Below, one piece after another: positions 30,041-38,066 of a stretch of 64,000 nt of DNA. The stretch is taken from the NCBI RefSeq assembly GCF_003606265.1, contig NZ_CP023671.1, positions 496,001 through 560,000 of the forward strand, in the 5' to 3' direction. The notes under the pieces were generated by a model that saw only the letters and a program-made list of their open reading frames with translations, had not been told where the DNA came from and did no database searches. The DNA is from Clostridium septicum (lineage in GTDB: Bacteria; Bacillota; Clostridia; Clostridiales; Clostridiaceae). The position numbers and the translations under genes are program-made. Position 1 is the first letter of the stretch, and every line of letters begins with the position of its first letter.

Positions 30041-31846
30041 TTAATCTACTTTAAGTACTGCCATAAATGCTTCTTGTGGAACTTCTACAGATCCCACTTG
30101 TCTCATTCTCTTCTTTCCTTCTTTTTGCTTTTCAAGAAGTTTCTTCTTTCTTGAAATATCTCCACCGTAGCATTTAGCAAGTACGTCTTTTCTCATTGCT
30201 TTAACTGTTTCTCTTGCTATAATCTTTGATCCTACCGCTGCTTGAATTGGAACTTCAAACATTTGTCTTGGAATTATTTCCTTTAGCTTTTCTGCTATTC
30301 CTCTTCCTTTATCATAAGCCCTTTCTTTAGGAACTATCATAGATAAAGCATCTACTACATCTCCATTTAACATTATATCAAGTTTTACAAGCTCTGTTCT
30401 TGTATATCCTTTGAATTCATAATCTAATGATGCATATCCTCTAGTTCTTGATTTTAATGTATCAAAGAAGTCATATACTATTTCATTTAATGGAATTTCA
30501 TAATTTATAGACACTCTTGTTTCTTCTAAATATTGCATATCAATAAAAGTTCCTCTTCTTTCTTGACACAATTCCATTACTGCCCCAACATAATCTGATG
30601 GAGAAATTATACTTCCTCTAACTACTGGTTCTTCCATATAATCTATTTCTGTAGCTGGTGGAAGATTTGTTGGATTTGTAAGTTCTATTACTTCACCATT
30701 AGTTTTTATAACCTTATAAATAACTGATGGCGCTGTGGTAATAATATCTAAATTAAATTCTCTTTCTATTCTCTCTTGTATTATTTCCATATGTAATAAA
30801 CCTAAGAATCCACATCTAAATCCAAAACCTAAAGCTATTGAGGTCTCTGGTTCAAAATTTAAAGCTGCATCATTTATTTGTAATTTTTCTAATGCATCTT
30901 TAAGTTCTTGATATTTAGCTCCATCCACTGGATAAATACCTGAATAAACCATAGGTATAGCTGGCTTATATCCTTCTAATGCTGCATCAGTTGGTCTATC
31001 TGCTTCTGTTATAGTATCACCAACTCTTGCATCTCTTACATTTTTTATTGAAGCTGCTATATATCCAACATCTCCAGCTCTTAATTCTGAAATTGGAAGT
31101 AATTTAGGTGTAAACACCCCAACTTCTGTTACTTCATAAACTTTATTAGTAGCCATTAGTTTTATTTTAGTTCCTGGTTTTACTATGCCATCTTTAATTC
31201 TTACATATGAAACAACACCCTTATAGCTATCATAATAAGAGTCAAATATTAAAGCCTTAAGTGGAGCTTCCTCATCTCCTGTTGGAGCTGGAACCTTTTC
31301 AACTATACTTTCTAGTACGTCTCCTATATTTAATCCAGTCTTTGCTGATATTAAAGGCGCATCATGAGCTTCAATTCCTATAACATCTTCTATTTCTTGC
31401 ATTATCTCTTCCGGTCTTGCTGATGGTAAATCAACTTTATTTATAACTGGAGCTATTTCTAAATCATTATTTAAAGCTAAATAACAATTTGCTAAAGTTT
31501 GAGCTTGAACTCCTTGAGTTGCATCTACAACAAGTACAGCTCCTTCACAAGCTGCTAGACTTCTTGAAACTTCATATGTAAAATCCACATGACCTGGAGT
31601 ATCTATAAGATTTAATATATACTCTTCTCCATCTTCTCTTTTATATATAAGTCTTGCTGCTTGAGACTTAATTGTAATTCCTCTTTCTCTTTCTAACTCC
31701 ATATTATCTAAAATTTGCTCTTCCATTTCTCTTTGAGTAAGGGTTCCTGTAGCTTCTAATAATCTATCTGCTAGGGTTGACTTACCATGGTCTATATGTG
31801 CAACAATTGAAAAATTCCTAATACGCTCTTGTCTATTACTATTCAT
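30041..31846 (-). CDS. lepA: Elongation factor 4 (LepA)
   Basis: Ribosomal GTPase that promotes back-translocation and assists initiation. G1 [10 protein letters not shown]3 DTPGHVDF, G4 NKVD are visible, as are the EF-G-like domains and the LepA-specific C-terminal domain ([21 protein letters not shown]). 601 residues, full length. Weak ribosome binding site. Located downstream of the sporulation genes gpr-spoIIP, as is common in Firmicutes. Confidence 0.98.
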   Translation of the reverse strand: MNSNRQERIRNFSIVAHIDHGKSTLADRLLEATGTLTQREMEEQILDNMELERERGITIKSQAARLIYKREDGEEYILNLIDTPGHVDFTYEVSRSLAACEGAVLVVDATQGVQAQTLANCYLALNNDLEIAPVINKVDLPSARPEEIMQEIEDVIGIEAHDAPLISAKTGLNIGDVLESIVEKVPAPTGDEEAPLKALIFDSYYDSYKGVVSYVRIKDGIVKPGTKIKLMATNKVYEVTEVGVFTPKLLPISELRAGDVGYIAASIKNVRDARVGDTITEADRPTDAALEGYKPAIPMVYSGIYPVDGAKYQELKDALEKLQINDAALNFEPETSIALGFGFRCGFLGLLHMEIIQERIEREFNLDIITTAPSVIYKVIKTNGEVIELTNPTNLPPATEIDYMEEPVVRGSIISPSDYVGAVMELCQERRGTFIDMQYLEETRVSINYEIPLNEIVYDFFDTLKSRTRGYASLDYEFKGYTRTELVKLDIMLNGDVVDALSMIVPKERAYDKGRGIAEKLKEIIPRQMFEVPIQAAVGSKIIARETVKAMRKDVLAKCYGGDISRKKKLLEKQKEGKKRMRQVGSVEVPQEAFMAVLKVD

Positions 31847-31913
31847 ATATCTAAACTATTAATAAAAATCTATTAATAGTTATTTCACCCCCATTATAAT
31901 TAAAATCAGCTAA

Positions 31914-31944
31914 ATTATATCACAAAGTCTACATTCTATGTCAA
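31914..31944 (-). promoter_or_regulatory. Putative lepA promoter
   Basis: On the minus strand a perfect TTGACA (31944-31939) and a perfect TATAAT (31919-31914), but with a long 19-base spacer, about 70 bases upstream of lepA. Confidence 0.65.
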
Positions 31945-31960
31945 GTAAAAGTATTTAAAG

Positions 31961-32524
31961 CTATTCTACTGAGCTTTTCTTATTTATATTTTCACCTTCT
32001 GTATTCTTTTTTTCATCTATATTAATATTACTGCCTTCATTCTCTTCTTTGTTTATATTTTTCTCTTCTTTCTTAATATTCTTATTCTGTGACTTTTCTT
32101 CTTCTCTTTCTTTTATAAAGTCATCTACAATATTATCTAACTGATTATTAGTATTTTCATTATTCTTCTTTAGTTTTCCATCAATTTTATTCTTTATACT
32201 ATTAAAACTATTGGAAAATTTATAAACAACTTCATAAAATCCTTTTACAAATGGATTTTCTTTTTTTACTCTAAATTCATTATTATAAACTTTTATAGTA
32301 GTATTATCATCATCATCTTTTGGTACATATATTTTTACCATTGCATTATCTCTTATAAATTCTTCAAAATCTTTTCCAAACTCTTTACTAACCATAGCAT
32401 AATTGTCTGCTCCATCACCAGTTGGAGATAATGCTTTAGTTGTTTCTATATTTACACTTGTAAATCCTAATACAATTATTATTGTAAATATTATCGCTCC
32501 TAAAATAAATTTCTTTAAAGACAA
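31961..32524 (-). CDS. Unknown membrane-anchored protein downstream of spoIIP
   Basis: A 187-residue protein I cannot assign. An N-terminal hydrophobic segment (residues about 4-22) acts as signal peptide or anchor, then a short folded-looking region (to about residue 115), then a long Lys/Glu/Asn-rich tail that should be disordered. TTG start with AGGGGGTG 7-8 bases upstream. The sequence at the end of spoIIP (GAGCATCC) can pair with this ribosome binding site (GGGGGTGCTT), so translation may be limited. Its position suggests a role with SpoIIP in engulfment, but that is inference only. Confidence 0.72.
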   Translation of the reverse strand: MSLKKFILGAIIFTIIIVLGFTSVNIETTKALSPTGDGADNYAMVSKEFGKDFEEFIRDNAMVKIYVPKDDDDNTTIKVYNNEFRVKKENPFVKGFYEVVYKFSNSFNSIKNKIDGKLKKNNENTNNQLDNIVDDFIKEREEEKSQNKNIKKEEKNINKEENEGSNINIDEKKNTEGENINKKSSVE

Positions 32525-32587
32525 AAATAAGCACCCCCTAAAATTTTATATTTATAAGGATGCTCATATCTTTAATGTTTTATTCAA

Positions 32588-33682
32588 TTATTGTCTATTT
32601 AAATGTTCTGCTAATACTCTTGCTATATATTTTGCTGTTAATTTTGCTTCTTGTGCAGTATTTGTATTAAAACCAACCTCTATTAATACAGAGTTATCAC
32701 TTAATCCTTGATTAAATGCATTTTTACCTATTTCATATGTCCAAATATTTCTAGTTATTTCAGGGTATAATGATGTAGCTATTCCGTATAGCTTATCTGA
32801 AAGTGCTTTGTTAGCCTCATATCGTGTACTATTCTCTGCCCTAACAAACATAAACTTTGCTAACTCTTGTCCATTTATGCTACCTGTTACTTTTTTTCCA
32901 GGATCAAGAGAATCCCTATGCAAATCAATTACTAATTTAAAATCTCCATACTTATTTAAATACTTTTGCACTGTTTCATTAGATCTATTATAGCTATCAT
33001 TATATTCAATACTATGATTTGTCTTATCATGAACTACTGATATACCATATCCTTCTTCTAATTCTTTAGCTAAAATATCACCAACACCTACTACATTAAA
33101 ATTACTATCTGTTGTATCTTTTCCTGCCTCAGCATAATTTTCAGTTGTATGAGTATGATATATAAGCACTTCCGGTTTAGAATTATCTAATGTTTTTTTC
33201 AAACTTGGATCGTATGCATCACTTACTTTATTAAGTTCTGCTATTTCCTCTGGTGTAAGTTTTGCTATACTATTATCCTTTAAACTAAATGGTGTTAAAC
33301 CAACGATAGATTTATTTTGTACACAGTCTCCTGCTACTTCTTTAAAAAGAGTTAATTCTTTTCCTACTATAGACTGCGCATTTATATTTCCTAATCCTAA
33401 TGCTTGTATTATTATTTTTTCTATTGATAACTTATTTTCAGCAAAATCTTCTTTATTATACACCTGAGTTTCTACTATCGGCATAGAAAAATTTAAAAGT
33501 TGTACATATGCGTACCCGCCTCTTTCATAATATTTATCGACAACACCTAAAGCCCTTATAAAAAATACTAAAATTGCTATAATCATTAGTATGTATCCTA
33601 TATTAAACTTACTACCTTCTTTAGATTTTGATTTTCTTCTTCCCATTACGTTAACAGCTCTTCGTCCTCTTAATTCATACAC
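32588..33682 (-). CDS. spoIIP: Stage II sporulation protein P (SpoIIP)
   Basis: Peptidoglycan amidase/endopeptidase of the SpoIIDMP engulfment machine. One membrane helix (about residues 27-45) anchors the protein. The amidase domain carries EVLIYHTHTTENY (zinc His), VIDLHRDS (second His) and VLIEVGFNTNT (catalytic Glu). The GTG start has AGGGGGAG 5 bases upstream; the ATG twelve codons later lacks a site. It lies between gpr and lepA, as in Bacillus (gpr-spoIIP-lepA order). Confidence 0.95.
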   Translation of the reverse strand: MYELRGRRAVNVMGRRKSKSKEGSKFNIGYILMIIAILVFFIRALGVVDKYYERGGYAYVQLLNFSMPIVETQVYNKEDFAENKLSIEKIIIQALGLGNINAQSIVGKELTLFKEVAGDCVQNKSIVGLTPFSLKDNSIAKLTPEEIAELNKVSDAYDPSLKKTLDNSKPEVLIYHTHTTENYAEAGKDTTDSNFNVVGVGDILAKELEEGYGISVVHDKTNHSIEYNDSYNRSNETVQKYLNKYGDFKLVIDLHRDSLDPGKKVTGSINGQELAKFMFVRAENSTRYEANKALSDKLYGIATSLYPEITRNIWTYEIGKNAFNQGLSDNSVLIEVGFNTNTAQEAKLTAKYIARVLAEHLNRQ

Positions 33683-33788
33683 AGTAACTCCCCCTCACAT
33701 AATATATATATTTATTGGGTTACTTAATTATTAATATTTTTTATTAATATTTTTGTAGATATTAATTTTTTACAAAACTTAAATTAAA

Positions 33789-33828
33789 AATACTTCTTAC
33801 TATACAATATGTATATATAAGAAGTATT
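33789..33828 (-). terminator. Terminator of gpr
   Basis: An inverted repeat with arms AATACTTCTTA / TAAGAAGTATT plus an inner TATAC/GTATA pairing, about 20 bases after the gpr stop on the minus strand. Confidence 0.75.
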
Positions 33829-33847
33829 ATAATTAGTAATATAGTAT

Positions 33848-34822
33848 TTAATTCATAAATTTATTTATATCTTCCATATCTAAATTAGGTTGAATAGCCA
33901 TATTTATTCCATTTGATATTATTTTAGACAAAGAGTCTATAACAGTATCAACTTCTTTTGGTGTTACCATTAAATCTCCTACAAATGGATTTAATATTTC
34001 TTTTATTAAAGCACTTTTCTCAATCTTATCTACTGACTTCAACATATTATAAAATTCTTTACCAGTTTCAGCTTTACCTATAAGTTCATCTAACAAAAGA
34101 TCCATAGTATCATTAGCTATTGTAGCTGCATCAACAACCGTTGGAACTCCTATAGCAATGACTTTTACACCTAAACTATCTTTGTTTATTTTCATTCTAT
34201 GGTTTCCAACTCCTGCTCCTGGTGATATCCCTGTATCTCCTATTTGTATTGTTCTGTTTACTCTTTCTAGTTTTCTTGATCCAAGAGCATCTATACAAAT
34301 AACTAAATCTGGTTTAATTTTATCTACTAATGATTTTACAACTTCCCCAGTCTCTATTCCCGTAACTCCAAGAACTCCTGGAGCAATACAACATACTGGT
34401 CTTACAGAATCATCTATTGCATCTGGCATAACTTGTTTTAAATGTCTTGTTACCATTATTTTTTCTGTTACCTTTGGCCCTAAAGCATCTGGTGTTACCT
34501 TCCAATTTCCAAGGCCTACTACCAAAGCTGTTTTCTCTTCTGAAATATCAACTAATCTTCTTAATACATTTGCAACTACTTTAGAAACTTTATCCATAGA
34601 CTCTCCATCATAATGAGTAAACTCTGGAAAATCTATAGTAATATAATTTCCTGCTGGCTTTCCAAGTTTTTCTCCAGCCTCGTCAGTTTCTATTGTTACT
34701 GTTGTAATTTTTATATCATCTTCCTTTTCTTCTTCAACAATAACACCATCCAGTTCCTTTTTATTTTCTTCAGTATACATATCCCTTGCTTCTATTGCTA
34801 AATCAGTTCTTACATTTATCAT
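33848..34822 (-). CDS. gpr: Germination protease Gpr
   Basis: Spore-specific aspartic-like protease that degrades small acid-soluble proteins (SASP) on germination; made in the forespore as a zymogen. Family segments visible: RTDLAIEARDM at the N-terminal propeptide, ALVVGLGNWKVTPDALGPKV, and CIDALGSRKLERVNRTIQIGDTGISPG (family A25 active region). 324 residues. TTGGAGG lies upstream of the ATG. Upstream of spoIIP and divergent from rpsT. Confidence 0.96.
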   Translation of the reverse strand: MINVRTDLAIEARDMYTEENKKELDGVIVEEEKEDDIKITTVTIETDEAGEKLGKPAGNYITIDFPEFTHYDGESMDKVSKVVANVLRRLVDISEEKTALVVGLGNWKVTPDALGPKVTEKIMVTRHLKQVMPDAIDDSVRPVCCIAPGVLGVTGIETGEVVKSLVDKIKPDLVICIDALGSRKLERVNRTIQIGDTGISPGAGVGNHRMKINKDSLGVKVIAIGVPTVVDAATIANDTMDLLLDELIGKAETGKEFYNMLKSVDKIEKSALIKEILNPFVGDLMVTPKEVDTVIDSLSKIISNGINMAIQPNLDMEDINKFMN

Positions 34823-34883
34823 AAAAAAACCTCCAATTTTTCTTCCATCCTTCTTATTTTTCCTTAATGTTTTAATTTAATAC

Positions 34884-34912
34884 TTGAACTTACAAACTTT
34901 CAATGATATAAT
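34884..34912 (+). promoter_or_regulatory. Sigma-A promoter of rpsT
   Basis: TTGAAC (5 of 6), 17-base spacer, perfect TATAAT, about 85 bases upstream of the rpsT start codon. The long leader could carry autoregulation by S20, but I see no specific structure. Confidence 0.85.
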
Positions 34913-34997
34913 CTACTATGTTAAAAAACAAACTCGAACGCAGATTTCCCCAAAGCTGCAAAGAGACCCTATAAAATCTTAAGGGGGTGAAATAGAG

Positions 34998-35261
34998 ATG
35001 GCAAACATTAAATCAGCAAAAAAGAGAATTAAAGTTACAGAAGCTAAAACTGCTCAAAACAGAATGATAAAATCAGCTTTAAAAACTGCTATAAAGAAGT
35101 TTGAAGCTGCTGTTTCTGCAAACAATGCAGACGAAGCTAACGTTCTTTTCCCTAAGGCTGTTAAAGCTTTAGATATGGCTGCTCAAAAAGGAGTATGTCA
35201 TAAGAACATGGTAGCTAGAAAGAAGTCAAGATTAGCTGCAAAGTTAAACGCTATGGCGTAA
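34998..35261 (+). CDS. rpsT: 30S ribosomal protein S20
   Basis: Basic small-subunit protein that binds 16S rRNA, 87 residues, rich in Ala and Lys ([20 protein letters not shown] start, [17 protein letters not shown] end). AAGGGGGTG precedes the ATG. Convergent with holA and divergent from gpr, the conserved arrangement in Firmicutes. Confidence 0.98.
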   Translation: MANIKSAKKRIKVTEAKTAQNRMIKSALKTAIKKFEAAVSANNADEANVLFPKAVKALDMAAQKGVCHKNMVARKKSRLAAKLNAMA

Positions 35262-35270
35262 TAAAATAAA

Positions 35271-35291
35271 AGCCGGTCCATTGGACCGGCT
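35271..35291. terminator. Terminator of rpsT
   Basis: A GC-rich 10-bp inverted repeat (AGCCGGTCCA / TGGACCGGCT) followed by a T-rich stretch; it probably also serves holA on the other strand. Confidence 0.92.
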
Positions 35292-35307
35292 ATTATTTTG
35301 CATAATT

Positions 35308-36339
35308 TTACTTAATCATAAATGATTTAAACAGCATAATCTCCATTTCTGTTTGTTTATCTACATTTGAAGATTTTATTCTTTTTTCTGTTTCTAAGCA
35401 AAGCTTCATTAGTTCTTGTAATTGCTTAACAGTAAATTTACTACATTGTCCCATAAGTTTTTCTACTATAAATGTTGGCAATCTAAATTTACTTGCAAGT
35501 TCATCTACTCTTTTCCCTTTGCTAATTAAAATTTTCATTTCATATAACCTTTTAAAGTTATTTTCTATATTAGTTATTATTAACATATGCTGATCTGCTT
35601 TAAATAAAAGTTCATCCATTAAATCTATAGCTTTTTCAGCTTTTCTTTGAGAAATTAAATCTACTAAATCAAAAATATCATCTTCACTTTTATTTTGAAT
35701 TAATTTATCTATGTCTCTTTTAGTAATTGCTCTTCCATTTGTATAAAGTACTAATTTATCTACTTCTCTCTTTATAATGTCAAAATTATTTTGTACTTTT
35801 TCAGCAAAATATCTTAATTCAATTTTCCCTATTTCCCCACCACTTTTTTTAAAAACTTCTTCTATTTTTCTATAATATCTGTCCTTTTTTAACTTATCAC
35901 AATATACAATCTTTGATACTTTTTCTAGTGTTGATAGTTTTTTATTCTTTTTAGGAGTATCTCTTTTATCGCTAAATAAATAATACATTATAAGTATAGT
36001 ATGAGAAGGTAGATCTTTTAAGTAAGCTGATACTTCTTTGTAAGTCTTAGAATTAGAACTATCACTTTTTTCTTTTAAAAAATTAGCTCTATAAATAACA
36101 ACAACCTTTTTCTCTCCTAAAAACGGCATAGTTTCACATGCATTTATTATCTCATCTATGGTAGTTATCATTCCATCTAGCCTTATATAATTTAAATCTA
36201 AAAAATTTTTATCTAAAACTTTATTTACTATTTTTTCAATTCCTTCTTTAATTAATTCCTCATCTAAACCACAAAATATATATGAATTATCTACTTGCCC
36301 CTTTTTAACTTCATTTTCTAATCCATCTAAATTTATCAA
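35308..36339 (-). CDS. holA: DNA polymerase III subunit delta
   Basis: Clamp-loader delta subunit that opens the sliding clamp. AAA+-like fold without a functional ATPase site, with the clamp-contacting region near the N-terminus and the family helices QRKAEKAIDLMDELL, INNIENNFKRLYEM-like stretch and a C-terminal collar domain. 343 residues. TTG start with AGGTGG six bases upstream. Immediately downstream of comEC, the usual clostridial and Bacillus order. Confidence 0.93.
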   Translation of the reverse strand: MINLDGLENEVKKGQVDNSYIFCGLDEELIKEGIEKIVNKVLDKNFLDLNYIRLDGMITTIDEIINACETMPFLGEKKVVVIYRANFLKEKSDSSNSKTYKEVSAYLKDLPSHTILIMYYLFSDKRDTPKKNKKLSTLEKVSKIVYCDKLKKDRYYRKIEEVFKKSGGEIGKIELRYFAEKVQNNFDIIKREVDKLVLYTNGRAITKRDIDKLIQNKSEDDIFDLVDLISQRKAEKAIDLMDELLFKADQHMLIITNIENNFKRLYEMKILISKGKRVDELASKFRLPTFIVEKLMGQCSKFTVKQLQELMKLCLETEKRIKSSNVDKQTEMEIMLFKSFMIK

Positions 36340-36354
36340 GATAATCCACCTTTC

Positions 36355-38052
36355 TTAATCTAAAATTAAAACTCTACTTGGAAAAATTAAAACTTCATCA
36401 AAATCTCCATTTCTAAAATTTATTATATCATAATCTGATTTAAAATTCTTTTTAGTTAACAATAACAAATATTTTTTCCCGTTATTATTTAATAAAAAAT
36501 TACCTCCCTCTTTATTTAAAGAAAGATTATTTCCAATCATTAATTTTTCATTATTTTTATATATTCTTTTAGCTAAAGAAATTTTTTTAATTTTATTTAA
36601 ATCTACATCTTTTTTCAAAGTATGCAATATACGATCACCTTTATATGATAATAAAATAGCTCCATCTTTATAATATTTAATTTTAGGAATAGGACTATAT
36701 ATTATTATTGAAATATATATTAAAGCTAATACAGGTAAATATATAAAACTTTTAAATCCTTTCTTATAAAAATAAATAGTTATTATAAAAAATATATAAA
36801 ATAAAGCTATATTTTCATTTAAATAAGTAACTGAAGGAAATATGTCTATTAACATATCAGTTATATTATCTAACCATAAGGTTACATAATATGTTATAAA
36901 ACATATATAATTAAATATATTTGGTAAAAATAAAGTAATAGATAATAAATTACCAAGAATAACTACAATACTTATTAGTGGTGAAATTAATAGATTTCCA
37001 ATTATAAAACCTAAGGAAAACTCTTGAAAATAAATTAGAAGAACAGGAAATGTAAAAATTTGAGCTGAAATGCATATAGATATTCCTTCTCTAATATATT
37101 TAGGGAATTTATATAAAATTTTATTTATTTTTTTATTAAATAGTATTATCCCTAATGTAGCAAAAAAAGATAACTGAAATCCTACTTCAAAAACACTACT
37201 TGGATTATAAATAAGCAAAATACTTCCAGCTAAAGATAAGGCTGTTAGTGGATTATAATTTCTTCTTAATGGAATAGCTAAACTCATACATAATAACATT
37301 ATATAGGCTCTTATTGTAGATAAAGATGATCCTGTGAATATAACATATATAAAGGCTATAACTGGAGCTACTGATTTACTAAAAAGTTTTATAAGAACAC
37401 CATAGACAATGGCCATATGGAGCCCAGAAACTGCAATAACATGCATAACTCCTAAAGCTTTCATATCACTTTTATCTTCATTATCTAAAAACTCTCTATA
37501 TCCAAAAGAAATAGATGTAATTAAAGCAGCTCTTCTTTCACCTAATTTCTTTTTTATCTTATTAAATATATATTCTCTTAATCTATATATTTTAGTTTTA
37601 AAATCATCATTTATCTTTTCATATTTTTTTATTTCATAGGTTCCTAAATTCCCCTTAGAAGCTCTTTTATCTTTTAAAAACTTACCTTGTGCAAATATCC
37701 TTTCACCTATCTTTACTTCCTTAAGATTTCCCTCTAAATATAACTCTCTACCCTTTACTTCTCCTATCCCTCCATAATAATTCAAAGAATTAACCCTTAC
37801 AATCTCTATATTTTTGGGCGTATATCCATAATAAAAGATATTATTGAATAATGATATTATATAAAATATAATTATAATTAGAAAAAAACTTAAATTTTTA
37901 TAAAAATAAATTAATATAAAGAAACAGCTAGCTATTAATATAGCTAGCCATTTATATTTAGAATATATTTCATATGTTATGGAAGATAATATGAATATAC
38001 AAAAAATATATATTAAATAATCCTTTTTATCTTGTAATTCCTTAAGATACAT
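36355..38052 (-). CDS. comEC: ComEC/Rec2-family membrane protein lacking the lactamase-like domain
   Basis: Competence-type DNA-translocation channel protein. About 565 residues: N-terminal membrane helices, an OB-fold-like outer domain (to about 165), then the conserved competence core starting ALGVMHVIAVSGLHMAIVYGVL with further membrane helices to about 455. Full-length ComEC proteins are normally 700-800 residues and end in a metallo-beta-lactamase-like domain. Here only about 100 residues without its HxHxDH motif follow. ATG chosen with AGAGGTG upstream; the start overlaps the end of the P-type ATPase-like gene by no bases but is only 14 away. Confidence 0.88.
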   Translation of the reverse strand: MYLKELQDKKDYLIYIFCIFILSSITYEIYSKYKWLAILIASCFFILIYFYKNLSFFLIIIIFYIISLFNNIFYYGYTPKNIEIVRVNSLNYYGGIGEVKGRELYLEGNLKEVKIGERIFAQGKFLKDKRASKGNLGTYEIKKYEKINDDFKTKIYRLREYIFNKIKKKLGERRAALITSISFGYREFLDNEDKSDMKALGVMHVIAVSGLHMAIVYGVLIKLFSKSVAPVIAFIYVIFTGSSLSTIRAYIMLLCMSLAIPLRRNYNPLTALSLAGSILLIYNPSSVFEVGFQLSFFATLGIILFNKKINKILYKFPKYIREGISICISAQIFTFPVLLIYFQEFSLGFIIGNLLISPLISIVVILGNLLSITLFLPNIFNYICFITYYVTLWLDNITDMLIDIFPSVTYLNENIALFYIFFIITIYFYKKGFKSFIYLPVLALIYISIIIYSPIPKIKYYKDGAILLSYKGDRILHTLKKDVDLNKIKKISLAKRIYKNNEKLMIGNNLSLNKEGGNFLLNNNGKKYLLLLTKKNFKSDYDIINFRNGDFDEVLIFPSRVLILD

Positions 38053-38066
38053 GGCATCACCTCTTA

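Noticed and set aside
34158-34613. A 151-codon open frame on the plus strand inside gpr
   Set aside because: It is antisense to a clearly conserved protease gene, has no ribosome binding site and shows no domain; it is a shadow of gpr codons.
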